Below, piece by piece: positions 1 through 15,000 of a DNA stretch of 64,000 nucleotides. Location of the stretch: positions 97,077,381-97,141,380 of the forward strand of contig JALJCS010000001.1 in assembly GCA_023055355.1 (NCBI GenBank), written 5' to 3'. Both the position numbers and the translations under genes were made by a program. The notes beneath the pieces were generated by a model, which did not search any database, had not been told where the DNA came from, and worked only from the letters and a program-made list of their open reading frames with translations. The DNA comes from Agelaius tricolor (taxonomy: Eukaryota > Chordata > Aves > Passeriformes > Icteridae). How positions within the stretch are numbered: position 1 is the stretch's first letter; each line of letters begins with the position of its first letter.

Positions 1-3000
1 TGTTCAGTTCTTAGCAAAGGTGGCAGCTGTTGACAGGTCAATAATACAGGTATCTGTGAATCAGTGAAGTGCCTCAGAAATGCTTATTTTATGAATATGT
101 AAGCTTCTTCACAAAGAAACTAATAGGAATTATGAACATTCTAAAAATAAGTATGATCGTGTCTTAAGGTGGAAGTCCACTGGAAATGTAATTTCTCTGT
201 CCCATAGTGGGTTAGAGTGGTTGTCATTGCCTTTGAATACTCTTGTGGGATTCTAATTGTTAATGAAAATTGGTAGGAAATACCTGTGATATGCATTCAT
301 ATTGTTGAACTTATTACAGCTGTGCTGCAGTTAAATATATCTAGGCTGCACTGTTCTAGGCTTACATTAATGAATAAGGAGAGACCCTTTTACATGGCAA
401 TTTTATATGTTTTATTTTAGATAGGCATTTAGGAATGGGATAAGTTGTCCCCAGTTGCTCTGCTTGTTTCTCTCCCTTAGCTTCAAAGTCAGTCTGGGAT
501 AGCGACCTCAGGTGTACCTCTGTGCTCAGAGAAGTCCGTTTGTAGTCAGATGAATTCAATATTTTTTCCTCAAAGGAAGAAATTCAAAAGGTAGAAAGCT
601 TTTGAACAACACAAGGGGAAAGATGAAATATGAACTGAAAAAGTGTAGCACTTTTGAATGGCTTACAAAAATCTTACTAGTCGTGGAAAAATCCATAATC
701 AAGGGAGATAGCGAAGATAAAATGTCTGAGAATAGAGGTGGAAACGGTGCTTTAAAATATTTTTTCCCTTCCTCCTGCCACAAGAAATCCCTTAATAGAT
801 GTCTGTCAGCTTTTATTCCATGAATATAAATTAGCAGATAATGAAGCAATGTATAAAATTAGTAAGAAAATGTCATAGATGGAGACAGGACAGCTGGACA
901 GTCAGAAAAAGAAAGAAAGACTTTTATTAGACACAAAAGGATTTTAATGTTGGTGCTCATGATCAGGTAGAAGTCAAAATTATATAGTAGTGCTTAAAGA
1001 CAATACTCTATAGACTTGTCAGGCTTGTGATTAAAAAGCTGGGGTGTAGTCAGATACAAATGTTGATGGCATTCTTTCAGCTTTAGCAATCCAGGAGAAT
1101 GTTTGACAACAGCTATTAAAATAGGACACAGTTTAGAAGATGCTAGTAACTTGTATCAAGGAATTGGAGAGCGGTAATATAAAAACTCTGTGGACTGGTA
1201 ATCTAAAATTAGAGTACTCCAGATTACAGATGGAAACTAAATTCAATTAAAATAAATGTACCAGGGCTTAACTGGGTGAGTAGAGTTTACGACTGCTTAT
1301 GGACTTGGTTGACATGGTCAACATAGACATATAGACAGCTTGACAGGTTTTTGACAGAAATACTGAAATAGGACTTGGACCAAAGTAGGTAAGTTGAGTA
1401 GATCGGACCAGGAAATGGAACTCACTTGTTACATTGTCAATTTATTTTATTTCATGTTAAATCAGGCAGATTGATAGCCTCATACAAACACTAGCCTTTA
1501 GGATATATTCCATGATATTGGATTTGGCAGCCCAAGCATCCTGATAGAAAAAATTGAAATAGTAAAAAGTCTAGATGTGATGTATCTGGTCAACAGATTT
1601 AAAACTATTGATGAAGAATAGTCACTGAGTGGTATGTTTCCCTGGGGTGGAGAGTGGTAGGCTTTGATTCTTTTTTTCTCTTTTTTTTTTTTTTTTTCTC
1701 AAGAGAAATCCTCTGGTATTCCTGTTAGCTTGCAAGTGAATTGAGTATTGGGAAGGTACAATGAAAGTGGGAATGGGTCATATGGTAGGTTGCTTGTATC
1801 TCTTAGGAAGCAAGGTGGTACCTGTCACCTTGAATGCCACCAAAACACATAAATGTACACGTTTAGAAACCAGAAGTGTAGGGAATGTTTACATATCCTC
1901 CAGGCTGAATTATAACAGTGAGGAGTTAGAAAAGTGACACTATGTAAGACGAAGTGGTATTTTGTACTTTTTTCAAGGCAGTATGTGCTTAGAGGATAGG
2001 TGAACCGTGGCTATAACCTAGTACATAGCTTCTATTTTGGAAAAGGGAAGGCAAAGTTGCTGTCTATGGCAGTGCACAGTGGGCAGTGTCAGGAGATGGG
2101 GGAATAGAGGGAGGCATGAAGAATGAACATCTGGCTTAGCAAAGGAAAAAAAAGAGGATAAAAAATAAGCTAGTAAAGCTGAAAATGTGGAATGGACAAG
2201 CATGGAAGAAACAGTACCAAAAGCTTGAAAACAAGTGCTGCAGATAACATTTTTGAAATACTTAAATATTTTCAGTCAATTTTCTGTGTTGAGCAGTAGA
2301 GCATGACTCTGTCAGGCAAAATATGTCACCAGTGTACCTCTGATGCATCTGATCAAAAGCATTCCTGCATGCCTCACTGACAGGGTGGAAGCAGAGCACT
2401 GACCAGCTCTGTGGGGAGTGAGTGTGTGGACAACAGTGTGAGAGGGATCAGCCTTTAAGTTAGGGTGTTCTAAAGAGATGTACCTTTGTGTCTGAGAGAG
2501 AGACTGGATGCTTGATGTCTTCTGAAAATCAAGCCTTCAGAGGATTCATCTCCATGCAGTCAGCAAAGAATGCTAACGGGTTGGGGTTTTTTTCCATAAA
2601 ACATGGTTGTGCTCTTTTGACCCCTAAAGAGAATTATCAGCATCATCTTACAGCTTGTGTTGGATGGTATTTTTGAGAGGGATAGAACTTGGCTATATAA
2701 AACCAGCATGTTAAAAGTGGCATTTTAGAGTTCAGAGAGTTGGCTGGTGTCAGACCTGAAGTAGCTGCGCTATGGATTACTTCTAACACTGAGCATGCTC
2801 TGTTGCTGTGAGCTGAGGTTAACAGATCAAATTCCTAAGTTAGTCAGTCTCTGATTCATCTTTTAAATGTTGTTCCAGGTCTTCAAAGTAAGCCAAATTC
2901 TCTCCAGCAACAAATAGTTCCACTTCTCTGAGAATACTGAACAAGTAAATAAGTCCAGCAAAATCTAAATGCTCTTTGGCAAGACAGGATAATGCTAGAA

Positions 3001-6000
3001 ACACTTGCCAAAATTGACTTGGCAAAAGCTCTTCTGTTTTCAGTGGATTTGGAATAGAATCTGACAAGATCTCAGCTCTCTCTCCATGGGAACTATGTGA
3101 CTCTCCTAAATATTCTTACTATTGGGTGGATTGTGTGTAAGGAATATAGCTATAGAAGCACTTGGATGCCTTTCTTGCACAGCATCCCTTATCTCTAAGA
3201 TGTGAGAAATGGAATATAGCTACATTAGTAGAATAATTCTGATGCTTGTTAAATAAATGGGAAAATGTGCCTATAAATATGAAGGGGCAATTCTTTCTCC
3301 ACTGTTGTTCTGTCCCAGTCTGGCCTTAGTGAAGGTCTGATTCCTGTCAGCAGAACACAGTCAGGAGGGCGTCTGGGTTGACAGCCAGCAGATTAATATC
3401 TACCCGTGGAAGCAAATCCCAAAAGATGGAAGAACAAAAAAAAAAAAAAAAGAGTGGAAAGAAGTCTAGACCACTAGACCAGTACCCTCCAGTGTATTAT
3501 TTTTTTCTTCTTCAAATTTCTAGTGGTGCTTGTGGTAGCACAAATACAGATTAGATGCTACTGTTCCAGTTTAGGCTGTTTGCTAACAGTGGGGAGTAAA
3601 TTATTTGGGGCATTACTTAAATTTTCCAGGCATATGTGACAAAATGGAAACTAATATTTTTACACTTTGTGCAAACAGTAAGCAGATAAAGGAAGAGAAA
3701 TAGATAAAGGCAAACAGAACCACTAGGGGCAGGGGATAAATAAATGGCAGTCTAAAGAGAGCAAGAAAACTGCCACAGAATTCGAAAGTTGTCTGGCCTT
3801 GTTTCCTTCTCTATTTATTATTGAGTTTTGAATTCCTGATCTGACTGAGCTGAATATTCAGGCTGTAGTAAGATGCTGGTGGTGTCACTGGTGATGCCCA
3901 GGATGGATGTTCAAAGCAATTTAAATGCTAAAAATTAGACAGGGTCTCCCTCTGGAGGTCTTTAAAGGCATCTCTCTCCATGAAGGGATTTTTGTACTTT
4001 TTTAAGAAACACTGCATCATTTATTTCCTAAACGTTGGAATTATTCTGGATCAGGTAGTTGCTTCTACCTCACCCTGGATCTTTAGTGGAAACACAATAT
4101 ATGACAGAACCAGACTGGTCCCTGACTGAATGGAAGAACAGACCTGTTCTGTATGAGTGGGTTTTTTACACCATACTGAAAAAAAGTTGGTTGAGGCAGT
4201 TCATGCAGACAGATTAAATAGAAGGTTTTGGCAAAAAGTTCTGGTCTAATCTTTTGGTAAGTGACTAAGGGATCTAGAGAAGAAATTACATTTGGTAGCT
4301 TCTTTAAAACATGGGACCCTAAAGAAGTAACTGCAAAGGCTAAATCACTTGCATAGCCCCCAAACCTCAGTAAAGAGCAGCCAGAGTAGTCAACAAGTGA
4401 TAGTTATATATCAATTGTCAAAAGAGTAAAGGATGCATTCTATTGCATCTGACTGATGAAGGATGTTTAAGTTTTCTACTTTTGCCCCAAGTTTCTGTGC
4501 TATCTGTGTTTGTAGCTGGTGAAAATGTCCTTGGTAGGGTCATTGGGGCCTGGACAGTAGCCCTCTGGTCATGTGCCTGAACTAGGTGCTAGCTAGGATC
4601 TCTGAAGCATTGGTAAAAATTGCATAATGCTGATGGATGCAAGGTTTACAGGGGAGGCAGCTGGAACTGAGGTGAAACTGATGGGACATTTAAACTGACA
4701 GCACTTACCTATGTCTAGGTACCTGAATTAGACCCCAAATGTCTGCTGTAGAGTAAGCTGAATCTCTCTTCAGGCATTTGACTGTAGAGGACTGCATGAT
4801 TTAGGTGTTTTACTGCAAGTTTAATCCTACCCTAAGTGTCTTTGTCTTGTTCTTATTGAATCTGTAAATAGACAGGCATACCTGTTGGGATAAAACCTGT
4901 GTAAGAAGTTCACAGAAGAATCAGGATTTTGCCTGAGAATGTCAAAATGGTGTATTTTTAAATAGATCCATGCAGTGTTACATTGTGGTGAAGTGTTGAC
5001 AATGTTCAGAGATAATCTGGCATTTCATTCCTAGAGTAAGTCTCTTTTCCCTTGAATAAGTCTTTCAGGATTTAGGGTGGCTTCTGTTCTCTTTGGAACT
5101 ATATTGTCTCTCCTGTCTGTTGCCTAATCCACGTGGATGTTTTTCTGTAGCTCTGTGCAGAACATGTGGGGGCTTTGTAAAGTTGCTAACACCGTTTGTT
5201 CTCTACTGTCTGACAGCCTTAAGACAGGAAGCTAAGGGGTTTCAATTTCAAGATGGATCAAGTGGAGCATATTGGAAACCTGTAAACAAGAAGTCTGATC
5301 TCCCCTCTTTTTCCCCTTAAGTCTGCACCATAGCAACTATCTATACAGAAGGATTTCATGTCTTGTATGAGGAAATCTGTAAAGAAGCCTTGTTGTTCTT
5401 TTGTTCATTTCTATCACAAAGATATTTTATACAAATATATCTGGTGCTGTCCTGGAAGGTTGGGTGTTTCATTCCTGGGAGGAACTGACTGCAGATAGCG
5501 GCTTTGTTAAAAGATTTTTTTTCTATTACATTTCCTTCCATGTCAGTGTGCTGAGCTGAAAATCTGATTGTAAAGGAGATGCAAATCCATAGTGAAAAAA
5601 ATATGCAAGTTTCCTAATCTGAGCATTCTCCTCATGAGGAAGATCTGCAGGTTTTTCACATCAGTAAAATGGAATTAAAGTGGTAGCTTTAGGAAAAGGA
5701 GAACGTGAGTGTTTCAGTACAGAGTTTGAATAATTAAGATTTGGAACTTGACACATTTTTGCCTCAGGCATTTTGCAGTTGCTGCTTATGAGAGCAGTAT
5801 TTTTTTGGAATGTTTCAAATATTCTGTCAGTGTCACTGATGTAAGACTGGTTCAGCACTTATACTGCCAAGTGGACAACATTGAGGGGAAGAAGGTATAA
5901 GTGCTTCTATTAAGTCACAGGCAAAAAGCTGCAAGCATCTAATAAAGGTATGAAAAACATCTTCCTTGCACTAATGTTGGCTGGACTCAGGTCTAAGCCT

Positions 6001-9000
6001 GTCTCCCACTTTTCTGTGGTTATATATGTGGAGAAAACTGCCAACTGAATGTTTGACGTCTGTGAAGGTGGTTGCACAGCGGGCTGAAGCTTAACCCCCT
6101 GCTTGGGTACTCTCCTTGAGATGCACACAGTTTGCCTTGTGTTCACAAGGGCTTATTGTCTGCATCTCCTCTTGACTTTGTAAGTGTACTCATTTACTCA
6201 TAGCTGAAACAGATTTAAAATATTTCCAGAAAGGGTATTGGTGCTTTAAGTCCTTCAGACTTCTGGCCCTTACTCTGACGCTGTGGGACACGGGTGATTA
6301 GACTTGGTCATACTATTGTCGGTGCTTCTCTTGCAGAGAGGTTTTCTGAACTCATGGCAGACTGCACTTGCTGGGGGTATTGACTTTAAGGTAGTGTCAT
6401 GTGCATTCTCCTCTATGAGAGCTATAGAACAAGAAAATGCTCCTAATTGCATCTGTAGTATGTCTACTGACTGTTTTGGATTCTGGTGAGGTATCTTTCT
6501 TCCTAGAGATTCAGCAGTTCCTAGTAGAACACATACAGATAAAGCACTTTTGCTTTAGAAGTAGTTTTTTTATTTTTTGAAGATGTTTCTGTGGTTGCAG
6601 CAGACCTGTTGTGTGAAGTATATGAGTAGAAACAGGATGTGCTAAAATTGCATCATGAACTAAAATCAGTTGGGACATCCATCATATATTGAGAAATAGT
6701 TTGCACTGAATTTCTTGAACTCTTATGGAATATCTTGCAGAATATCAGTTTTCTGCTGAAAAGAAAATCTGAAGATATATATCCTCTAGTTTTCATTATA
6801 AGCACTAAATCATCACTTTGATTTGATTGCAGTTTGGCTTATGTTGCTAATAGTCTTTAATTTGCTGGAATGGATTTGTGGAACCAGTTTTCTCCACTTA
6901 GCAGAGAAATATCAGATGTTGGGACATAATTTCAAACCTTTCTTTGAGCTGAAATGTAACTAATGTATCTTGAATGCAATTATGCTTTGAGGCTAGTATA
7001 TATTACAGGTTTTAACTGTGGTTTATATCTGCTGTTATTTTAAGCCTCCAGACACTTTAAACAAGGAGCAAAATATTTGCATTTTAGAAAATGAGGTGTG
7101 TGGTTTCAGATCTTCTCACAGAAATGACTGTTACAATAAATTCTAATGCAGAAGATTTGTGTCAAATTTCTACTTTTCCAAAGAATTTGAAGACATGACA
7201 TAAAATTGAACATCGTTTAATCTTCACTTTCACATTTACCACTTCAGAATGAAGGACTTTTTTGCTTAAAAAATTTAAATCTGAACCTGACTTAACTTTC
7301 AATTTCCTCTTTGGTTCCCGTTTTAGCGTGTCTTGGCACCGCTCTTGCGTTGGCGGGAGGTATCACTTCACAGAGCTCTAGGGAACAAAGTTTCCTCGCA
7401 CTGGCATGAGCAGCATCAAGACAGATTTTTTTGTTATGAAGAGGGTGTATATATTACTATGATTCTAAAATTTGGGCTTTGGCCTCTGCTGAAGTGTCTA
7501 ATGGTGATGACAGAATCATTTCTGATACCATCCCGTGGTAACCTCAGTGCAGTTTGTGCAGCCTGCTGGGGCTGTGGGCAGGCAAAGTTCAATTGCTGCA
7601 GCCTTGAAGAGAAAGTAGAGTATGTCTAGCTAGAAACATAAGTCAGGCTGGGAGGGAAAGTAGTCATCATGGTTTTTTAATCAACATCACAAGGTGTTCT
7701 CACTATTTTACATAGCCTCCTGACAAACAGCCTGTGTGCCACTTGCCATCAGCCCTCTCTGGGTTTGTGTTCAGAACAGAAAATAAAATCGGGATGTTGC
7801 TGAACTCTGCCTAACACATCAGTTCCCTCAGTAAGACCCATAGAATTGCAGTGCTGGTAAAAAATATCTCTAGGAAGGAAGTACCCGAGCTGCTTGCATC
7901 CCTTTCTTCTCCCTTTAATACTTGGCAGTCTTTCACTTAGCTTGGTCAGGAAGTATTATGGGGTCTGTCTGAAATACTAGCTGCCTGCCCTCATCTTTTG
8001 CCAGAAAGGGCACAGGCAGAACTGTATGCAGTTGCTTTATTTATTTAAATTGTACTTTACCTTACTATTTTCCTATGCAGAAGTTTAGATTTCCTGGTGG
8101 TGCTTTAAGACTCGTGAAAGAAAATGAAGCCTCTGTCCTCTGTTTGGTTTGGTCTAGATGAGGTTTCTTGCAAATTAGGTTTTTTAGAAGTAGCCTGCTC
8201 ATTTTGTACAGAGAGAAGATCTGGATGTGAGTAGCACCATTCCATGTTAGCACGATTCACAGCCCTGATGAGGAGAACGGGATGAGGTTTTGCAGCTTCA
8301 ATGTGGGAGGCATTGGGCACAGAAACTTTTTAAGATATTATTTCTGTTGCCAAGCCATTTGCTTAAAAAATTCGTGTGCTGGAGCCTGTCTCTGCCCTTA
8401 TCTAATGCAGCTGACCGTCGAGTTTCTTGCTTCCTGCTTCTTAGATGGAGCCTGGATTTTCACATTTTCTCTAACTGACACTTCTTTGCTTCTTGCTTCA
8501 TATCAGCTGTGTCTCTCAAAGTCACCAGGCAGGTTGTAGGACTGGAAGTGAGGCAGGAACAAGAAAAAAATGTGGTGCCTTTTTCTCTTGTGCCTATTTG
8601 CCTTGTCTTATACACTGACCATATGATGTGACAAGTTTGATTCGTTGGCAAAATGCATGCTGAGAGCAGCTTTTTGCTCCATTCCTGTGTTAGTAATGTG
8701 AGATTGAAACCACTTCAATTACCAGATGGATTGGGTTTTCAAAGGTTATAATTCTCATGAACTCTGTGAAAATGAAAGTTTATATTTATATATCCTACCC
8801 TTGGATTATAGTTTTCTGTATTTATTTGTTTAAGTACAGGGTACAGCATGTACTATTTGATGTACTATTTTTGATGATCGCTGTATTGTTCCACTTCCTT
8901 AAAATAAATAAAATAAAAATAGACTAATACTTAGCAGCATGCTAAGTGGTGAAAGGTTGATACTAATTAAATAAGATTGTCAAAGTTCATGTAGGAAGAA

Positions 9001-12000
9001 TTACAGATGGTCCAGAACTTTTGTAAATAGTTCAGGTAGTCTGCTTTTATATTTTCACAAAGTTTGGGTAGTCTAAAGTTTTCACTGCATTTAAAAAATG
9101 CAAATCCCACAAAAAAAAAGTGTTCCTTTATTTTCTACTGGCATGACTTAGGCCCCTCATGTGCACATATGGAAGTTAGGCAGCAAGAGGACAGGTGGGG
9201 ATGGAAATGTGGAACTGCTGCTAAATTGGTACCTCTCAGTTCCTTTGTTCAGCATAAGATTTCCTTTAACCACAGTAAAAAAGATGTGGTTTTTCAGGAA
9301 GCCTCCATATGAAATAGCTAAAAAAAAAAATGTATCAGCATTTGACTAATGCCTAATTTACTACTTTTTCATGGAAAAAAAATACTGCTGGATCCGAATC
9401 TGTCCTATCAGTGACGTTGCTGTTTCTGTAAACACTGTCTGTGGGCTGGCTCCAGGGCTCTGTTTGTTCAGAGCTGGGAGACTCCCTTCCAGCAGAGGAA
9501 ATGGGACGATGTGTTAAGCTTTTGCTGGAGATTGTTCACTTCCACAGAAGCTATATCCTCTGCAGGGAAACAGAGCTTGGATCCCTGCCACAGCGTGTCC
9601 GTGATGTTAACGAGGAGGAGAAGCTGTGCCTGCTTCAGCAGCAGTCTGCTAATTCAGAGGAGGGGTTAGAGAACAAAGTGGAGTTTGATGAAATTTAAAT
9701 GCGACACTTAATCCTGTTAGCAGACAGAGGGAAAAGTTTTTTGTTCCATAGAGGGGAAGGAGAGGAGCTATTGAATTTACCTGAAATCTATGCATCAGGA
9801 AGAACCATATCAAATGGAATCTGGGTCCATGCCTTGTTTCAAACACATCATCTTTGCCAGACAGAAACCTCAGCTGAGTTTCTGGACAACTGAAGCCCTG
9901 CTTGTTTTCAACCTGCAGCAACTGTTGTTTAATACAGATAAGCAAGTTGATCTTCTTTGGGTTGCTCACATACCATAGTGATGAGCCTTACTGAAATACT
10001 ACAAAAGAAGTTTTAAGTTTACTGCCTATTTAGGAGAAAAGAAGGTATGTTCAGGTGAGGCTATTTCTACTGTATTCAGGGTCAAGTAGTGATTTTATTG
10101 CTAAAAAAATTGTTTAGCTTCAGCATAGCTGCCTCAAGTAATGCCTGTTCTTTTCTCTCAAATTTTTCTTTGACGTTGCTAATTAGTCAGCCTTAGCCAA
10201 AAATGGGTTAAATGACTTCATAAGTTGTCAGTCAGGTGTTCAGTGTGACTGCAGCATGTGGTGGGGCTGAGCACCGTGATTTCTGTGAGGTCCCTGGCAC
10301 AGTTCTGGATCAGTGCGTACATGAACCTGCCCCTGCATGGGTGGATCACGCAGCGAGGCAGCACCAGTGGGACTGCTGCATGTAGACAGTGTGAAGAGGA
10401 GGACTCTGAGGGAGGCTCTGAGGGTGGGGATTTCATTTCTGTTAAGACACACTGAAGAAGAAAGCATGAATGAGCTGTCATAGAAACTGTAACGTGGAGT
10501 GCCAAATCTGTCCTCGTGTGATACTGGAGGTAGAGAAAAAGGCTTACTAAGGGCAAGGAAGGTTGCAGATCTTGACTGGCCTAGACCATGACAATAGCTG
10601 CTGTTTGATTCAGCTGAGAAGGGACAGGTGGCCCTAAGAGGATATAAGGATTCTTAGAGTCTTCTTTCTGGCAGTAATTTTCTAAATCTATTCCCGTCAC
10701 AGCAAGATTTTTGCCTTTACTTCACTGGAGAGTATCAGGTTAAGAGATACGTGGAAGACTAAGAGTTGCCTGGATGGGCTGGAAATGTAAGGATCAGTTG
10801 AAAGGAACTTAAACTTAGATTTTATGCATAAATAATTTGCAAGCCTGGGTGTTTCGCTAGGTCTGTGGAGTTGGAAGTATTAATTACTTGTTAGAGTTAG
10901 CAGGCATATTTTTCTTGAAGTCTAAGGGAGATGAAGAAAGATTTCATGTGTGCCATTGGACACAGAGTCCAATGGCAGTTTTCTGGACCATGTTCACAAA
11001 GGGGATGGGATTTTTTTTAATTGCAAAGTAAACCACCCAGAGTGCACGTGTAGAAGGGCTTTTAAGGATTCTCATTCTAAAAACAAATGGAATATCTTCT
11101 GATAAGGAAGGAAGAAGGGGGGTAGCAGAATAGAAGACCTGATTCTAGACTGTCACAGAAAAGATTGGTGACTCAAAATACACAGGGATGGAATAGTGCA
11201 AATATCTTTAGACTTTGGCAAGAGCGCTGTTTGTTAAGTTAACCTGAAGGAGATCTGGGATGGAAATAGGAAAGTGAAACTTAAGGCAACTACTGTGCTT
11301 AGAGAAGAAATAGAGATCTGGGTATTTAAAGAAGAACCAAGTAATCTAAGAGAGGCAAAATAATTAAAGGATGAAAATTCCCTAATAAGTCATACTTTGC
11401 CTTTAAACGTATTTGTAAGTCATTGAAAAGGGGATGTCTTTAAAAAGAAATGATCCAACATTAATATTTTAACATGGTTATAGTAACCATAAGACACTAG
11501 CAATAGGAAATGCTTCCTGCATTGCTTAATTCTTACTTGTGAATGTAATAGAACTCTTAAGCCAGCATTGGCAAGAAAAATTAAATGTACAAGTATTTCA
11601 AGTGCAGTGCCGAACATTATTCCTACTTGTCCATGTAGAAATGACAGCATTTCAGGTTGGTAATTTCCACATTTTAAAAGCATCTTTAACTAGAACTTTT
11701 TTCAATTTCCTTCATTGAGGAAAACAATGTGTCCACCATTCTCCATCTGCATGGGCATGCCCCTACTGCCCTGTAACTATTGAAATGCCAGCCTCTTTCA
11801 AAGCCTCACAGCTTGAATGCCATTTGCCATAGTGCATTCAGCAGCAGAGCTAACTGCTTGGTGGGTGTAGAGGAAATGCTAGAAGATAGCTGCACATAAT
11901 TTAGGTAATGTAGAGAAAAATCCAAAACCCCCTTTGAATACTCAAGGGTGAACTTTGAAAGATTTTAGGAGATTAAGTTGTGCTAAATAGTAACTGCCTG

Positions 12001-15000
12001 TAAGCTTCTTTCCACTCAAGTTTTGCTGCTGATGTGAACTTCCAGTAACTTTTTAAGTGCATCTTAGCATTTCTGCTTCTGCAGAATCTGAAATTCTTTG
12101 TGTTCTTATAAATTTGATTTTGAAGGAGTTACATTTCTTGGGTGAAAGGAGCCAGCTATTCTACTATTCTGGCATAGTGAGCAAGCTGGCTGTTGAGTCA
12201 TGTACTCTCAATGCTGGTAATGTTCTTGAGATTTCCTGAATAGACAGTAACTGGAATAGTGCTTATCATCTGGACATAGCACACTTGGTCTGAGCAAGTG
12301 GAATGTGTAAAACTGAGACACTTGGGTTTGGTTTTTGCATGTTTTGAATGTGCAAAAAGTGGGGGTGAAATGACACGCAGAAGAGCTGTTGTAGAAACAA
12401 GTGTTTACGTGTAGGGAATTTGAGGGAGGGAAGTTAACAGAGAGAAATTATGAGCCTCAAGGGTCCTTGTTACAATTAGAGCCAAGACTCAGGAATTAAG
12501 AATTCCAATTTAGAGAGTACGCATAAATTACCTCTTGTTTTAACCTGACAAAGACGTGCAGTTGTATGGAACAAAATAGGAATTGTGAAAGGTTTCCTAA
12601 TAGAACTCAAAAGCAAGGTGAAACATGCTTATAGTTTTTCTATTTAATTAAGCACTTAGTCAGGTCTGCAACTAACCTTGCCTTTCCTCTTGAGTCAGTG
12701 GTTAGGCTCCTCCAGGAGAAACTTCTCAGACTACAAAGCTCACCTGAACTGAAGGGAGGTTCCAAGGCTTAGTTTAGGTATGAAATTAAGAGGTGCTCTA
12801 CTTTAAGTGGTTTGAGGGTTTCCTGTGAAGAGATTTACTTCACATTCTTTTTTTTTGCATTTGCTGCTGCTCAATTTACAGACTTACAGGCAGTTTGTGC
12901 TCCATCTCCCCTTCAAAATTACATGGCTTTCAGGATGCTGCCTCTCTGCTTTTTATTTCTATTTTTTATATTAATATCCCCAAAAGAAATGCTCAGAAAA
13001 AGTCTCTATCTGTATTTCTATTGCTCTCTCAATTTTATTCAACCTGAGATATGAAATTGTACAAAGGAAATCCAAGAGTGCGTTATGGTTAAAACTGAAG
13101 CTCAAACCTCAGAGCTGTGCTGAAATGGCCCTGTAAGGCAAGGAAAATATTTCAGTAAGTTCTTTTCCAAACCATTGGCCTAAAAAGTTAATTTTTTGTT
13201 CATGGTTTTGAACTCACCAAATTTCTTTTAATTATATAATTTTTAAAGTTTTTTGCATTGGACCTAAGAAGATACATGCACTGAGTTGATTGCATTTAGT
13301 AAGAAAATCAGAGATTTTGTAAGACCGTGCAATAAGCCAGCATTAAAATTATAAACATTTGCTGTATTACTCTTATGCAAGCAAGTTTTCCTGATGTAAA
13401 TTTCCACAGGTCAATGTATGTTGCTTTGCTTACCTGAATACTGTTTCTTACAAAATGGAAATCACAGTGTCACTAACATTGAGTAGGTCTATGCCAAGCA
13501 AAAATTTTAAGTTAGGTTTCTTAGCCACTTAACAATTCTCCTCTTGATTTCTACAGATTCTGGTGTTCTCTTAATACAGATTTTTGCTTCAAAGTAAGAC
13601 TTGTTGATTGTGGTAGGACAAGAAGCTCAATCTATAAATTCGCAAAGCTGAAAATTCTTGCTGAGACTAAATAACATAAATTATGTTTGGCGTGGGAGAG
13701 TGGTTTCTTTCCTTTTTTGATTGTTTTTTAACCTGTGCACTAATGGTCTGAAGTAAGGCCTGCTCTTTAAGTACCCTGTGAAACCTCTCTAGTTAATAGC
13801 TCTAGTAGCAAAGTTTGTGACTGAATTTGGACATGGAGCAGAAAAAAATGTTTATGTGCTACATGTCTTGCTGAAACTAATTTCTACCATCAAGCAATCA
13901 TAGATTTATGTATTTATTTGCATGAAGAAGTTAGATAAAGTCTGCTGTTAGAAGTTTCAAAGCAAAATCACCTCAGCTGGGGATGCTCTGGAAACTCTTT
14001 CCTTTGCAACTCTTTCCTTTTGCAGCTCTTGTGAAAATCAGAGATGGGGAGAATGTGGGGAGAGCTTGTGCTGTAGCACAAGGACAGACATGGTAATGCT
14101 TGTTTCGCAGAAAAGCTTAATTTAGCTTAGCAACCTCATTGCTAAATATTCCCTGTCACTTTGCAGCATAATCTAAGGAGACTATTTAGGAACAGAGGGA
14201 ATGTGAATGTGTGGGGCCAAGACTCGTTGCTAGAGAATATGATGAGCATGAGAGAGGAGAGCAGTGAACCTTAGTAATAGATTATTTAGTATCAAGCTGG
14301 TTCTTGTCCTGAGGCATACAATGTTTAGGCCTACTCCTATGCCTTTGTTGGTTTTTTTTTAATGTTGATAATGTGCAAATGAGATCTATTGTGCGTGATT
14401 TTTTTCCATTCAGGATTTGCAGCAGGGCTGGGTATGTTTACCGGGACAGCAGGGGGGAGTTAAAGAAATAGGAGCCTGGAGTAGGGGGTTGTACTAGCAA
14501 TTCTCTAGGCTGTACTGACATCTGGTGGCAGTTTATATATTTGTAAAGTATTTGAAATACTTTTCATACAAAGGTGGACCAATTAATTCCCTGTCTAGAA
14601 TATGCCTGCTTATGTGTTTTGGGCTGTTCCACCCTATTTTGTAGCTTGTGTGTGGTGACTGTTCTTTTCCTGCGGTCTTGCTTCTGACTCTCAGAGTCAA
14701 AAGTTTAAAATTGTTGAAACTAATCTTTCTTTCACCTAGTTTAAAAATGTATTGACTTTGTTTTCAGATTTTTTTGTGAGTCTTATAGCAGTTATATGGA
14801 AAAGGAAACATTATTTTATTTTCTGCCTTTCCCTTCAAATAGTTGCAGGGCTCATGAAGAAAATGAATGGGATAGTTTTCTTTCTTTGAAGCTGAAAGGA
14901 GAGATGAAGGAGAACCCTGAGATCTGCCTCCATTTTTAGGTCTTCCCCATCAGACAGAGACTCCAGGGCTCCTCTTTACCCATGTATATATAAATACATG

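Noticed and set aside
9421..9440. TGTAAACAC in TTTCTGTAAACACTGTCTG as a miR-30 family member
   Set aside because: Only the seed matches and no complementary arm follows within hairpin distance.
9441..9698. 85-codon frame ending in a Glu-rich stretch, with a few CpGs
   Set aside because: It briefly resembled an exon (QRVRDVNEEEKLCLLQQQS), but no family or consistent splice sites could be named, and the minus strand is equally open here.
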